A DNA stretch of 64,000 bases from an uncultured Dyadobacter sp. (GTDB lineage: Bacteria > Bacteroidota > Bacteroidia > Cytophagales > Spirosomataceae), in the NCBI RefSeq assembly GCF_946482605.1, contig NZ_CAMLSE010000013.1, positions 183,791-247,790 on the forward strand, given 5' to 3'. Of this stretch, positions 53,098-62,760 are shown piece after piece. Numbering within the stretch: position 1 is the stretch's first letter; the number at the start of each line of letters is the position of its first letter. The notes below the pieces were generated by a model. It did not search any database, was not told where the DNA came from, and saw nothing but the letters and a program-made list of their open reading frames with translations. The translations under genes and the position numbers were made by a program.

Positions 53098-54128
53098 CGG
53101 CAGTTCTTCGCAGCCTCAGCTATCGACAGGGAGTCTTTGAGAATGACTCCCTGCTTCCATATTTTACACGCTTCCGCCTTATTTTTCTGCGCAAGATAGA
53201 CTTGCCCGGTCATTCCGTAAAGCATTTCCACCGGCTCTGCAATATCGATCGCTTTTGTAAAAGCGTCCAGGGCCCCGGAGAGATCGCCCTTTTGCTGGTA
53301 ATAGATCCCCAGGTTGCGTAGGGCATACCCATTCCTTGGTAACCTGTCCAACGACTTTTTGATAAGAACCAGCGCTTCGTCGGACTTCCCGGTCTGTAAT
53401 AATGCATACCCTTTATTGTTGAGCGAGTAGGGTTCCGATGGATCGCGGCCGAGCACCTGGTCAAAGTAGGCGATAGCCTGCGCCCATTGCCTGCTTTTTG
53501 AAGCGATCAGGCCCAGGTTATTGAGCGCTTGGGGCTGGGCCGGGTCCAATGCCAAGGCAGTCTCAAAATCCGAACGGGCTTCGTCGTATGACCCCATACG
53601 GTAGTACACGGCACCTCGGTTGACATAAGCTTCGATATTGGTGCGGCTTAATTTTAAAGCGAGATCGTATTCCGGGATCGCCAGGGCAGTGTTGCCTTGG
53701 GCATCGAGCAGATTACCTCTTACAAGGTGAAAGCGGGTAGAGTCCTTATATTCCTTCTCGATCTGCTGCAAGTCCGCGTTAGCGTCATTTAATCTGCCTA
53801 AATCGAGGGCCGCTTCGGACCGTACGAGATTTGCCTGTACCAGCGTAGGATCAATGCGGATGGCTTCTGACAAAACCTCATAAGCCTCGGCAGGCTTTCC
53901 TAATTTCAATAAAGTTATTCCCTTGTTGAGATAGGCGTCCGAAAAATCTGCATTTTTGGCAATTGCTTCGTCGTACAACCTTAGCGCTTCGGCATAGTTC
54001 TTTTGGCTTAGAGCCAGGTTACCCTTCAGGAAGAAATCCGCGGCATCCTTTTTCTGTTGCCCGGAACAACTTAGCAAAATTAGTACTAATGTAAATAGTT
54101 GTATTAACGAATTGAATTTAAGGAACAT
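53094..54128 (-). CDS. TPR-repeat lipoprotein
   Basis: 344 residues with a lipobox LILLSC (Cys21) and then at least eight tetratricopeptide repeats, for example ALSQKNYAEALRLYDEAIAK, AYLNKGITLLKLGKPAEAYE, AYVNRGAVYYRMGSYDEARS, ALNNLGLIASKSRQWAQAIA and SLNNKGYALLQTGKSDEALV. Anchored in the outer or inner membrane facing the periplasm, probably as a protein-interaction scaffold. Its 3' end overlaps that of menD by four bases, and its start is 29 nt from a divergent small gene. Confidence 0.88.
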   Translation of the reverse strand: MFLKFNSLIQLFTLVLILLSCSGQQKKDAADFFLKGNLALSQKNYAEALRLYDEAIAKNADFSDAYLNKGITLLKLGKPAEAYEVLSEAIRIDPTLVQANLVRSEAALDLGRLNDANADLQQIEKEYKDSTRFHLVRGNLLDAQGNTALAIPEYDLALKLSRTNIEAYVNRGAVYYRMGSYDEARSDFETALALDPAQPQALNNLGLIASKSRQWAQAIAYFDQVLGRDPSEPYSLNNKGYALLQTGKSDEALVLIKKSLDRLPRNGYALRNLGIYYQQKGDLSGALDAFTKAIDIAEPVEMLYGMTGQVYLAQKNKAEACKIWKQGVILKDSLSIAEAAKNCR

Positions 54129-54157
54129 ATATTTAGTAAAATAAGAGTAAGCTGATT

Positions 54158-54409
54158 ATGCGATATATTAAAGACATACCTAATTCACGTTTCAAAATAG
54201 GCCTTTACCAATGGAACAGTAAGTATATAATCAGAGTGGAATCGGGTATGTATGAGCAAACATACAAAATCGATGACTATGAAGTGACTTCAACGGACGA
54301 GTTAGAAGCTTGTATGGACGAAGATTTCACTAACCGCGTCGCTTCCCGTTTCGATACAATGCATGAAGACTTTAACGGCACATTGACCCGTCACAATATC
54401 CTTTTTTAG
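54158..54409 (+). CDS. Small conserved-looking hypothetical protein
   Basis: I do not recognise this 83-residue protein. It has no signal peptide or membrane segment, is acidic, and alternates hydrophobic and charged residues as a small alpha/beta domain would (RFKIGLYQWNSKYIIRVESG, then YEQTYKIDDYEVTSTDELEA). Coding character is good and it starts 29 nt from the divergent TPR gene, so the two share one short regulatory region. Confidence 0.7.
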   Translation: MRYIKDIPNSRFKIGLYQWNSKYIIRVESGMYEQTYKIDDYEVTSTDELEACMDEDFTNRVASRFDTMHEDFNGTLTRHNILF

Positions 54410-54569
54410 CCTGTAATAGGAGGTCCTGGAAAGTGAACGTATACGGTTTTATGATGCTTTTCGTTAGATAGCAAACTATTTTAAGCGGTAAGTGCGGACC
54501 AAAATATTCTTTTCTCAGGATATGGTAAACCACAAAAACTTAATTCAAAAATCCACCAACTCAGTATCT

Positions 54570-57500
54570 ATGGTTTTTAAACACAGCGCCTCCACCTTCG
54601 GGATGCTTTTATGTGTTGGCACGTCTTCCGTAGTGGCTCAGAATACGCTTAGTATCACGGAGCCGGAAGCGCATTTTCGTAACGGTCTGGAATACTACGA
54701 AAAGTCTAACTACGTAGCGGCCAGGCAAGAATTCGGCGAGTTCCTGAATTCGCAGGACAAGTTGCTCAGTACGAGCGATTACAATAAGGTCACGGCTGAG
54801 TACTATGTTGCTGTGACGGGCCTGTATCTCAATTACCCGGAAGCAGAGGTGCAGGTTGACAGGTTTGTTAAAAACCACGCAGAGCACCCGAAAGCGCAGC
54901 TTATTTACAGCGATCTGGGGAAATACTACTATGAGAACGGCAATTATGAAAAGGCCATTACTTACCTCGAAAAGGCGGTAGACCTGCCTGGGGCCGGTGC
55001 AAATAAGGCGGAGAGCACCTACCGGCTGGCCATGTCGTATTACAACACCAAACAACCCGACCTGGCCCTTCCGCTTTTCAATCAGGTTAAAAGCGAGGCA
55101 GGATTTGCCAACGCAGGAGATGCTTCTTTTTATGCGGGGGTTATCAACTATCAAAAAAACAATTTCGAGGAAGCGTATCAGGATTTCAAAAGGATAGAGG
55201 ATCATCCTTATTATAAGAATGAAGCTCCTAACTGGATCATCTCGTCGCTGTATCAGCTTAAAAAGTTTGACGAGCTGTTGCAGTACGGGGAGCGTATCCT
55301 GTCTCAGCAACGCGGAAATACCAAACTGGACGATGTAGCGCTTTATGTAGCAGAGGTGTATTACGAAAAAGGCGACTATGCTAATGCGGTTAAATCGTAC
55401 GAGCGCTATAAGCGTATGAAGCCAGGTGCAGTACCTCCTACAGTTGCATTACATTACGGCCACGCACAGTTCCGGAACAACAATTTCGAAGGAGCAATTA
55501 CCTCTTTAAAGCCGATTGGGAATGGCAAGGACTCTGTTTCGCAATATGCTTCGTATGTGCTAGGAATCAGCTACTTAAAAACGAATGGTTTAACAAGTGC
55601 TTTAACATCATTCGGAACTGCTGCTTCGTTGGACTTCAATAAGGTTGTAAAGGAAGAGGCGGCATATAACCATGCAAAAGTGCAGTTGGACCTGGGCAAT
55701 AACACAGATGCCATTAAAGAGCTCAATGACTATATCGCTAAATACCCCGAAAGCAAGCACACCGAGGAGGCAACAGAGCTGATAGCGGATGGGTACGCCA
55801 ATGCAAGCAACAGCGCAGGAGCGATAAAGTACATTGAGGGGCTCAAAACAAGGAATGCTAAAATTAATGGTACCTATCAGCGGCTGACCTACAATCAGGG
55901 CGTGACCGATTTCAACGCCGAGAGGTTTGAGCAGGCCGTCGGGATGTTCGATAAATCGCTGAAGTTTCCGATCGATGAGCAGTTGTATAGCTCTGCATTG
56001 TTTTACAAGGCGGAGTCGGTGTATGGACTGAAACGCGTGGATGAAGCCGCGACGTTATACAATCAGATTGCGAAGAACCCCAAGGCCGGTATCTATGCCA
56101 GAAAGAGTTTGTACGCGCTGGGCTACATTTACTATAACCAAAAGAAATACAGTCAGGCGCTTCCATACTTTAAGGACTTTACCAACAACATCGAGGGAAT
56201 GGACGCCCAGATGATCGAGGATGGGTACGCGAGACTGGCCGATTGCTACCTGGCTGCCAAAAACTACAACGAGGCGATCCGGACCTATGAGCAGGTGGCT
56301 GCCAAAGGCAAGGTAGATAAAGATTATGCATTGTTTCAGAAGGCCCGCGCCTATGTGTATATGAACCGGGAGGCCGAAGCAAGAAGGCAGTTTGAATTGC
56401 TGATCGGACAGTATCCGCAATCAAGATACCTGGACGATGCCTATTTCCAGATGGCGGATATCGATTTTCAGAATCAAAGCTACTCTGCCGCAGTAAAAGG
56501 CTTCACCAGGATGATCAACGAAAAGCCCAAGAGCCAGCTCATCCCGGCGGCATTGTTGCGGCGAGCGCAGTCCTACTATAACCTGCAGGTCTACGAACAG
56601 GCCATTGTCGATTTCCGTAAAATCCTGACCGAATACTCTGATTCTCCTTCGGCTTCCAGTGCATTGGAAGGAATTCAGGAAAGCTACACAGCGGTGGGCC
56701 GTCCGGAAGAGTTTACACAGGTACTGGGAGTTGTCAGGAAGAATAATCCGGGTAATGAGAAACTGGAAGAAGTGGAATTCGACAATGTACGCAATCTGTA
56801 CTATGCCGAGAAGTACGAGAATGCGATCAACGCATTGCAGGAGTTTTTGCGCAGTTATCCCGCAAGCAAACACCAGTACGACGCGACTTACTTCATCGCT
56901 TCTTCTTACGATAAGACTAACAGGGTAAACGAAGCGCTGCAGTACTTCGGTAAAGTGGTTCAGCAAAACAGGTCGACCTTTGTGGCTGCTGCTGCACAGC
57001 GTTCGGCGGAGCTCGAAATCGCGCGTGGTAACTTTAACAATGCGGTGACGAATTTCAGGATACTCTCAAGGAATGCCGAGAGCAAGAAGGAGCAGACCCT
57101 GGCCTGGGTAGGTTTAATGGACACCTATTTCACATTGAAGAGCTACGACTCGACGCTCTACTATGCCAAAGAGGTAATCAACATGGGGAACGTCGTACCG
57201 GGCAGCCTAGGTAAAGCGCAGCTTTATCAGGGAAAAGTACCTCTTGAAAAAGGCGATCTGAAGAAAGCGGGGGAAGAATTCCGGAAGATCTCGACATCGT
57301 CAAAAGACGAGTTTGGTGCAGAGGCTGCTTACTGGGCTGCGACGGTCCTTTATCGCGAGAAGAAGTACAAAGAGGCAGAAACGGCGATTATCGATATGGG
57401 CAAGAATTTTGAAGGTTTCGACTACTGGCGTGCGCGCTCGTTCATCTTGCTGGCAGATGTGTATGTGGGGATGAACGAGAAAGTACAGGCCAAAGCGACG

Positions 57501-57581
57501 CTGAATTCCATTATCGAAAATTCGGACGATAAGGAAGCGGTAGAACTAGCCAAAGAGAAGTTGAACCAAATCGAAAAATAG
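54570..57581 (+). CDS. Very long periplasmic TPR protein
   Basis: About 1003 residues from the ATG at 54570, which gives a signal peptide MVFKHSASTFGMLLCVGTSS ending VVAQ; in-frame starts at 54522 (ATG) and 54492 (GTG) would extend it by 16 or 26 residues. Almost the whole chain is tetratricopeptide repeats of the YbgF/BamD type (AHFRNGLEYYEKSNYVAARQ; AIRTYEQVAAKGKVDKDYAL; DLGKYYYENGNYEKAITYLE). It precedes a TonB-receptor-like barrel by 40 nt, an HU/SPOR protein and TonB, a likely co-transcribed envelope group. Probably an outer-membrane or peptidoglycan scaffold; function not established. Confidence 0.88.
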   Translation: MVFKHSASTFGMLLCVGTSSVVAQNTLSITEPEAHFRNGLEYYEKSNYVAARQEFGEFLNSQDKLLSTSDYNKVTAEYYVAVTGLYLNYPEAEVQVDRFVKNHAEHPKAQLIYSDLGKYYYENGNYEKAITYLEKAVDLPGAGANKAESTYRLAMSYYNTKQPDLALPLFNQVKSEAGFANAGDASFYAGVINYQKNNFEEAYQDFKRIEDHPYYKNEAPNWIISSLYQLKKFDELLQYGERILSQQRGNTKLDDVALYVAEVYYEKGDYANAVKSYERYKRMKPGAVPPTVALHYGHAQFRNNNFEGAITSLKPIGNGKDSVSQYASYVLGISYLKTNGLTSALTSFGTAASLDFNKVVKEEAAYNHAKVQLDLGNNTDAIKELNDYIAKYPESKHTEEATELIADGYANASNSAGAIKYIEGLKTRNAKINGTYQRLTYNQGVTDFNAERFEQAVGMFDKSLKFPIDEQLYSSALFYKAESVYGLKRVDEAATLYNQIAKNPKAGIYARKSLYALGYIYYNQKKYSQALPYFKDFTNNIEGMDAQMIEDGYARLADCYLAAKNYNEAIRTYEQVAAKGKVDKDYALFQKARAYVYMNREAEARRQFELLIGQYPQSRYLDDAYFQMADIDFQNQSYSAAVKGFTRMINEKPKSQLIPAALLRRAQSYYNLQVYEQAIVDFRKILTEYSDSPSASSALEGIQESYTAVGRPEEFTQVLGVVRKNNPGNEKLEEVEFDNVRNLYYAEKYENAINALQEFLRSYPASKHQYDATYFIASSYDKTNRVNEALQYFGKVVQQNRSTFVAAAAQRSAELEIARGNFNNAVTNFRILSRNAESKKEQTLAWVGLMDTYFTLKSYDSTLYYAKEVINMGNVVPGSLGKAQLYQGKVPLEKGDLKKAGEEFRKISTSSKDEFGAEAAYWAATVLYREKKYKEAETAIIDMGKNFEGFDYWRARSFILLADVYVGMNEKVQAKATLNSIIENSDDKEAVELAKEKLNQIEK

Positions 57582-57621
57582 CAGATCCAAGCTGTTTATT
57601 AAACAGAAAACCTCATTACTC

Positions 57622-59292
57622 ATGACGCATTCCAAGATATTACGCTCTTCGTTGGTTTTGCTTGCCCTCGGTTTTTCATCGCAATATGTGCTTGCGCAGC
57701 GCGGCGAGATCGAGAGCCAGACCTACGAGATCGTTAAAGAGAAAAGCATCGAATTTGCCCCGGCCAACCGGGTTTTTGATAAAGTACAGCCTGTGCAGGG
57801 AGAAACAGGCAAGAAGAAAGTAGGTTACCAGATTGTTGATCCCGAGTTCAATATCGCTTCGCCGAAGCTGACTCCGGCAGTGGGTGCTTCATCGGATGAG
57901 CAGGGGCGCAAGGATGAACCGGATGTACTGAACAATTATGTTAAAGCGGGAGGCGGTAATTATGGCAGGTTCCTCGGAGAAATTTTTGTGGGAGGCAGAC
58001 CAAAGGAGGACCTCGCCTTCACTACGCAACTGAAACATCTGTCAGCTGCCAACGGCCCCGTCGACGGCAAGAATTCCGCGAATGCAAACACCAGTTTCAA
58101 GCTGGGCGGAAAGTATATCCGTACTAAGTACAAAGTCGATGCAGCTTTTGATTTTGACAGAAAGAACTACTATTTCTATGGCTACAAACCGCAGCCTGAC
58201 AATGTAGTGGTGGACCGGGACACGATCCGGCAGACCATCAACCAATTCGGGTTCAACCTCGGTTTTGAAAACACGGATCCGTCGGTATTGGTAGATTACT
58301 CGGTTAAGACCGGCCTGAGCACATTGAAGGATCGCTATAATGCATCCGAGCTCGATTGGGGAACAAAGCTTACGGCATCTGTACCCATTTCCGAAACGTT
58401 CTTTGCATTGCTGGAAGCGGACGCATTTGTTTCGCAGCGTGTTGACCAGTTTACCTACAACCGGAATCTGTTCAGGGTAAAGCCGACATTCAAATACGTA
58501 ACTGAGACATTCTCCGTTTCTGCCGGTATTAACGCTGTTAGCGAAACCGACAGCCATTTGGATATCAACAGGACAAAGGCATTTCCGGCAGTGAATCTGG
58601 ACGTGACGCCATTCTCCGGGCTGCATATCTTTGCCGGCTGGAACGGCGACATTGTCCGCAACACATTAAAGAGCATGCTGAGCGAAAATCAATGGCTCGG
58701 GCCTAATGCGCTGATTGTGAATACGGAAAAAACTTCTGATATCAGTGCGGGTGTGAAAGGGGAAACGGGTAGTGGTTTTAATTACGAGGGTAAAGTGGCT
58801 TACACATCCTACCGCAATTTTTATAACTTTAACAACTCGCTCGTTGACACATCCAGGTTCTCGGTCATTTACGACCCAGGAAAGACCAAGGTGCTGACGA
58901 TTTCGGCCCAGGCAGGTTATAATTTCAACGACCTTTTCAAGACGTCTTTGAAAGCGAATTTCTTCGATTATGCAGTAGACCGCGTTGAAGAGCCCTGGCA
59001 TCGGCCGGATCTGACTTTAAATTGGTTCAATGCCCTTACGATCAGTAAAAAGCTCTTTGTAACTGCCGATTTTTATATGCTGAGAGGAATAAAAGCCAAA
59101 AATTTTCAGACCGGTGAGGTCACCAAATTGCCCGTCATCGCCGACCTCAATCTGAAAATTGACTACCTGTTAACCAGGAACTTCTCTGCATTTGTGAACT
59201 TGAACAACGTGTTGGGCAAACAGTACCAGCGGTACCAATACTATCCACAGCAGGGTCTGAACTTTATTGCGGGATTGTCATTTTCTTTTTAA
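57622..59292 (+). CDS. TonB-receptor-like outer-membrane beta-barrel without plug
   Basis: 556 residues with a signal peptide (about 1-25, YVLAQ) and then amphipathic strands typical of a TonB-dependent receptor barrel, ending INLNNVLGKQYQRYQYYPQ-type sequence and a terminal GLSFSF. No plug domain or carboxypeptidase-regulatory domain is visible, so it is not a classical importer. It sits 40 nt after the long TPR protein and 30 nt before the HU/SPOR gene. It may be the barrel partner of that TPR protein; inference only. Confidence 0.82.
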   Translation: MTHSKILRSSLVLLALGFSSQYVLAQRGEIESQTYEIVKEKSIEFAPANRVFDKVQPVQGETGKKKVGYQIVDPEFNIASPKLTPAVGASSDEQGRKDEPDVLNNYVKAGGGNYGRFLGEIFVGGRPKEDLAFTTQLKHLSAANGPVDGKNSANANTSFKLGGKYIRTKYKVDAAFDFDRKNYYFYGYKPQPDNVVVDRDTIRQTINQFGFNLGFENTDPSVLVDYSVKTGLSTLKDRYNASELDWGTKLTASVPISETFFALLEADAFVSQRVDQFTYNRNLFRVKPTFKYVTETFSVSAGINAVSETDSHLDINRTKAFPAVNLDVTPFSGLHIFAGWNGDIVRNTLKSMLSENQWLGPNALIVNTEKTSDISAGVKGETGSGFNYEGKVAYTSYRNFYNFNNSLVDTSRFSVIYDPGKTKVLTISAQAGYNFNDLFKTSLKANFFDYAVDRVEEPWHRPDLTLNWFNALTISKKLFVTADFYMLRGIKAKNFQTGEVTKLPVIADLNLKIDYLLTRNFSAFVNLNNVLGKQYQRYQYYPQQGLNFIAGLSFSF

Positions 59293-59322
59293 TTTCGCTG
59301 AGTTAACACCAATCTTCGCTTC

Positions 59323-60399
59323 ATGATAGCAGTTGAAACAGTCATCCGGAAACTTATAGGGGAATATGAATTTGTAATCATCCCCGGGTTTGGAGCCTTG
59401 CTTTCGCACCAGGTCCCTGCCGCGTATGATAATGCTTCCGGCGTGTTCACTCCACCTGTGAAGCGGTTGGCATTCAACGAATATCTTAAACTCGACGACG
59501 GTCTGCTGGCCAATTACATATCGAGGCATGAAAAGCTCGTTCATGCGGAGGCTGTCGAGTATGTGAAAAAGTATACAGATCGGTTGCGGTCCGCATTGGA
59601 AATCAGTGGAGAGGCGAGGATCGTTGGAATCGGTGATTTTAAACAGAATGTAGAAGGAAAACTGGTTTTCGAGCCAAACACTGGCAAATACTTCAAAGAC
59701 GAATGGTTTGGTTTCGAGCAGATTAAAGCAAGGGAAGTTCAAAACAGACCTGCGCCTGTTCTGAAAGCGGATCACTATGCTGGTGACGACGTGGAGGTTG
59801 TAGAGCTCGAAACTGAGAGCAGGCCCCGTATCCGCTGGACCGGATGGGCCACGGCCGCTGTGATCGCAGGCTTGCTGTGCGGATTGAGCTTTTTCCTTGT
59901 CAATACGGAAAATGAGTACATCAAAAGCACGCTGAACCCGTTCGCCGAAATGTTCAGCCATAATGGAAAAGAGGAAACGAGTACTGTGCGGGAAGAGAAG
60001 CCCAAGGTTATCGAGCCCGTACCATCGAACCTGCCTGTCATAACAGATTCGCTACCGGCTGACTCTGCGGTTGGCAAGGAACACGCAGAAAGTGCCCCAG
60101 TGGCAGCAAAGATCGCTGAACCCGTAGTTCCGGCTCCTGCGACGCAACCCGTTGAAATCACGAATGCCAGGTTTTATGTCATAGCTGGGGCTTTTAAAGG
60201 TACCAAACAGGCAAAAGTGCTGCTCGGTCAGCTTACACAAAAAGGTTTTTCAAAAGCCTTCATCATTCCTGGTGACGAAAGAAGTAAAAAAGTGAAAGTT
60301 GCCGTGGATGGCTTTGAGAATGAAACGGATGCTCATAACGCGTCGGCCAAACTTAAGGAAGTGATTGGTGAGCCCGGCTGGGTTTTTAAAAAGAGATAG
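59323..60399 (+). CDS. HU/CCDC81-like plus SPOR-domain membrane protein
   Basis: 358 residues in three parts. The N-terminal 1-130 region (LIGEYEFVIIPGFGALLSHQ; RLAFNEYLKLDDGLLANYIS; IVGIGDFKQNVEGKLVFEPN) matches the bacterial CCDC81-like HU domains. A single membrane helix spans about 172-193. After a Pro/Ala-rich periplasmic linker comes a SPOR domain (about 280-358: RFYVIAGAFKGTKQAKVLLG; KVAVDGFENETDAHNASAKL) that binds denuded peptidoglycan at division sites. A cytosolic HU-like end and a septal SPOR end on one protein suggest a link between nucleoid and division site. Confidence 0.88.
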   Translation: MIAVETVIRKLIGEYEFVIIPGFGALLSHQVPAAYDNASGVFTPPVKRLAFNEYLKLDDGLLANYISRHEKLVHAEAVEYVKKYTDRLRSALEISGEARIVGIGDFKQNVEGKLVFEPNTGKYFKDEWFGFEQIKAREVQNRPAPVLKADHYAGDDVEVVELETESRPRIRWTGWATAAVIAGLLCGLSFFLVNTENEYIKSTLNPFAEMFSHNGKEETSTVREEKPKVIEPVPSNLPVITDSLPADSAVGKEHAESAPVAAKIAEPVVPAPATQPVEITNARFYVIAGAFKGTKQAKVLLGQLTQKGFSKAFIIPGDERSKKVKVAVDGFENETDAHNASAKLKEVIGEPGWVFKKR

Positions 60400-60422
60400 G
60401 ATTTTAAGTTATAGTTGAAATG

Positions 60423-60449
60423 AAAGGAGGTCGCTGGCCTCCTTTTTTT
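60423..60449 (+). terminator. Terminator after the HU/SPOR gene
   Basis: AAAGGAGG-tcgctgg-CCTCCTTT with a run of seven T, a standard rho-independent terminator 24 nt beyond the stop. It separates the upstream envelope unit from tonB. Confidence 0.88.
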
Positions 60450-60506
60450 GTTGCATACGTTTTTTATTACTTTTACGTTTTCCGAGAGAAAAACCCATAT
60501 TGTTAA

Positions 60507-61433
60507 ATGATCACATTACAGGCAGAAGACCGTCAGCGAATCGCCGTCTCATGGGCATGGTCCTTTGGGATTACAGCTGCGATGTTAGGCATATTCTTCT
60601 TCATCCGGCTCAGCTCATCACTCCCGAGGGTAGAACCCATGGAATTATTCGTGGAGGTCAATTACGGTACGAGCAAGGTTGGAAAAGGGGATGTACAGAC
60701 CTTCAATAAACCCAACGACAGTAAAGTCGCGGAGAATATGAAGGCGGACGCCGACGAGGTCAAAAAAGTGAAATCGGTATCAACTCCCAAGCCGACACCT
60801 CCGACACCACCCAAAATAGAGTCGCCAAAGCCTACAAAAACGATCGCTGAGAAGCCTGCGATCACTTCGAAGGTGGAGAGCCCGGTAGAGGCGCCGGAGA
60901 AGACTGACGTTAAAAAATCGACAGGTAGCGAAAACGCTTCCGCGCCCGTGGCGAAACCTGCCCCTGAAAAGGCGGTGAATAAAGATGCTTTGTTTTCCAA
61001 ATCGTCAGGGAGCAAGTCGGGAAGTAACGGAACGAATGGAACCAAGAGCGGTGTCGGTGGAAACAACAACGGCGACGACGTGGAGGGAGTAGGAGATAAA
61101 GGCTCGAAAACAGGAAGTCTTTTTGCCAAAACATACAAAGGCGAAGGAGGCGGAGGCGGTACGGCAGTTGGATTGAATCTCTCCGGTTGGAGTTGGTCAA
61201 GAAGACCGGTTGTGGACGACAATTCCGATGCCACCGGCGATATCACATTCAAGATCACCGTTGACAGAAATGGCCGGGTGAAGAGTGTGATCACACAGAG
61301 CACCACCGTGACCGACTATGCAGTGGTCAATAAATACAAAAGTGCCGTTAGGGACCTCACATTTGTCCCCAAATCGGCAAATGTACCCGATGAATCGATC
61401 GGTACTATTACCTTCAAAATACGTTCACGTTAA
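60507..61433 (+). CDS. tonB: Energy transducer TonB
   Basis: 308-residue inner-membrane anchored protein that transmits proton-motive force to TonB-dependent receptors such as the SusC in this window. A membrane helix at about 17-36 (AWSFGITAAMLGIFFFIRLS), a long Pro/Lys and Gly/Ser-rich periplasmic linker, and a C-terminal TonB domain (ATGDITFKITVDRNGRVKSV through TITFKIRSR). exbB and exbD are not beside it. It begins 7 nt upstream of folC, so the two are probably cotranscribed. Confidence 0.88.
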   Translation: MITLQAEDRQRIAVSWAWSFGITAAMLGIFFFIRLSSSLPRVEPMELFVEVNYGTSKVGKGDVQTFNKPNDSKVAENMKADADEVKKVKSVSTPKPTPPTPPKIESPKPTKTIAEKPAITSKVESPVEAPEKTDVKKSTGSENASAPVAKPAPEKAVNKDALFSKSSGSKSGSNGTNGTKSGVGGNNNGDDVEGVGDKGSKTGSLFAKTYKGEGGGGGTAVGLNLSGWSWSRRPVVDDNSDATGDITFKITVDRNGRVKSVITQSTTVTDYAVVNKYKSAVRDLTFVPKSANVPDESIGTITFKIRSR

Positions 61434-61440
61434 GAATTAG

Positions 61441-62742
61441 ATGACTTATCAGGAAACGATCGGATACCTCTACGACAGGTTACCGGTTTTTCAGAATATC
61501 GGGGCCCGTGCTTTCAAGCCGGGCCTTCATACTACCCGGGAATTGTGCAAATTGCTGGGCGACCCTCAGGAGAAGTACCCCTGCATTCACATTGCAGGTA
61601 CCAATGGGAAGGGAAGCACGTCCAATATGCTTGCGGCGATACTTCAGGAAGCCGGGTACCGGGTCGGACTTTACACTTCCCCTCATTTAAAAGACTTTCG
61701 GGAACGTATCCGGGTTGACGGCGAATGTGTCAGTGAAGAATTCATTGTTTCATTTGTCGGTGATCAAAAATCTAACATTGATAGATTGTCTCCTTCTTTC
61801 TTTGAAGCAACCGTCGCGATGGCATTTTCTTACTTTGCGTTGCGTAAAGTGGACGTTGCGGTGATAGAAGTGGGTATGGGCGGCAGGCTGGATTCGACGA
61901 ATGTCATTACTCCAGAGGTGTCGGTTATCACCAATATCAGTCTGGACCATACTCAATTCCTGGGTGATACTTTAGGCAAAATTGCGGGTGAGAAGGCTGG
62001 AATTATCAAGCCTGGGATCCCGGTGGTGCTCAGCGAGGATCAGGGAGAAGAAATTAGGGACGTCATATCCAGTGCTGCGGCTGCCCAAAATTCCCCATTG
62101 ACATTCGCGTCACGGAGATTCGATGTTTCTTTTGTCGGACTATTGGAGGGACGGATGCTTGTTGATATTACCGATAGCGCTTCGGGAGACATTGTTGCTT
62201 CCAAGCTGTCATTGGATCTCACCGGGGAGTATCAGCTAAAGAACATCGGCGGTGTGTGGGCAGTCAGGGAGATTTTGATAAACAGCGGCTGGAAAATATC
62301 TGATGAGGCTACTTACAAAGCATTGAGATCGGTAAGCCGCATTACCGGATTGAAGGGAAGATGGCAAAAACTGCGCGAAAACCCTGATGTTTATTGTGAT
62401 ACGGCACATAACGCGGCCGGATTGGCGAGTACGTTACGGCAATTTGAAACGGTCTGCAGAGGAAGAAAGCGATTTGTGATCGGATTTGTAGGCGATAAGG
62501 ACATCGCGTCGATGCTTTCGTTGTTTCCCGAGGCAGCGGACTACTACTTTTGCGAGCCATCTAATATGAGGGCATTAAAGGGTGCGGAATTGCAGTCCAA
62601 GGCACTTACCTGCGGTTTGAGGGGGGAAGTTTATGCAAATGTAAATGAAGCGCTGGAACAGGCTATTCGGGATTGTTCCGCCGGCGATGCAGTTTATGTT
62701 GGCGGGAGCACCTTCGTAGTTGCGGATATTGAAAACTTATAG
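61441..62742 (+). CDS. folC: Folylpolyglutamate / dihydrofolate synthase
   Basis: Mur-ligase-fold enzyme adding glutamate to folates, 433 residues. P-loop HIAGTNGKGSTSNMLAAILQ (about 50-69), then YTSPHLKDFRERIRVDGECV, the magnesium-binding VAVIEVGMGGRLDSTNVITP, NISLDHTQFLGDTLGKIAGE with the lysine that becomes carbamylated in the family nearby (KAGIIKPG), and YCDTAHNAAGLASTLRQFE in the C-terminal domain. Complete. Sits between tonB and trmB on the same strand. Confidence 0.94.
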   Translation: MTYQETIGYLYDRLPVFQNIGARAFKPGLHTTRELCKLLGDPQEKYPCIHIAGTNGKGSTSNMLAAILQEAGYRVGLYTSPHLKDFRERIRVDGECVSEEFIVSFVGDQKSNIDRLSPSFFEATVAMAFSYFALRKVDVAVIEVGMGGRLDSTNVITPEVSVITNISLDHTQFLGDTLGKIAGEKAGIIKPGIPVVLSEDQGEEIRDVISSAAAAQNSPLTFASRRFDVSFVGLLEGRMLVDITDSASGDIVASKLSLDLTGEYQLKNIGGVWAVREILINSGWKISDEATYKALRSVSRITGLKGRWQKLRENPDVYCDTAHNAAGLASTLRQFETVCRGRKRFVIGFVGDKDIASMLSLFPEAADYYFCEPSNMRALKGAELQSKALTCGLRGEVYANVNEALEQAIRDCSAGDAVYVGGSTFVVADIENL

Positions 62743-62760
62743 CGAACAATAAAAGGTATA

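Noticed and set aside
57592..57606. CTGTTTATTAAACAG palindrome between the TPR and barrel genes
   Set aside because: A one-base loop cannot form a stable hairpin, and the genes look cotranscribed; not counted as a terminator.
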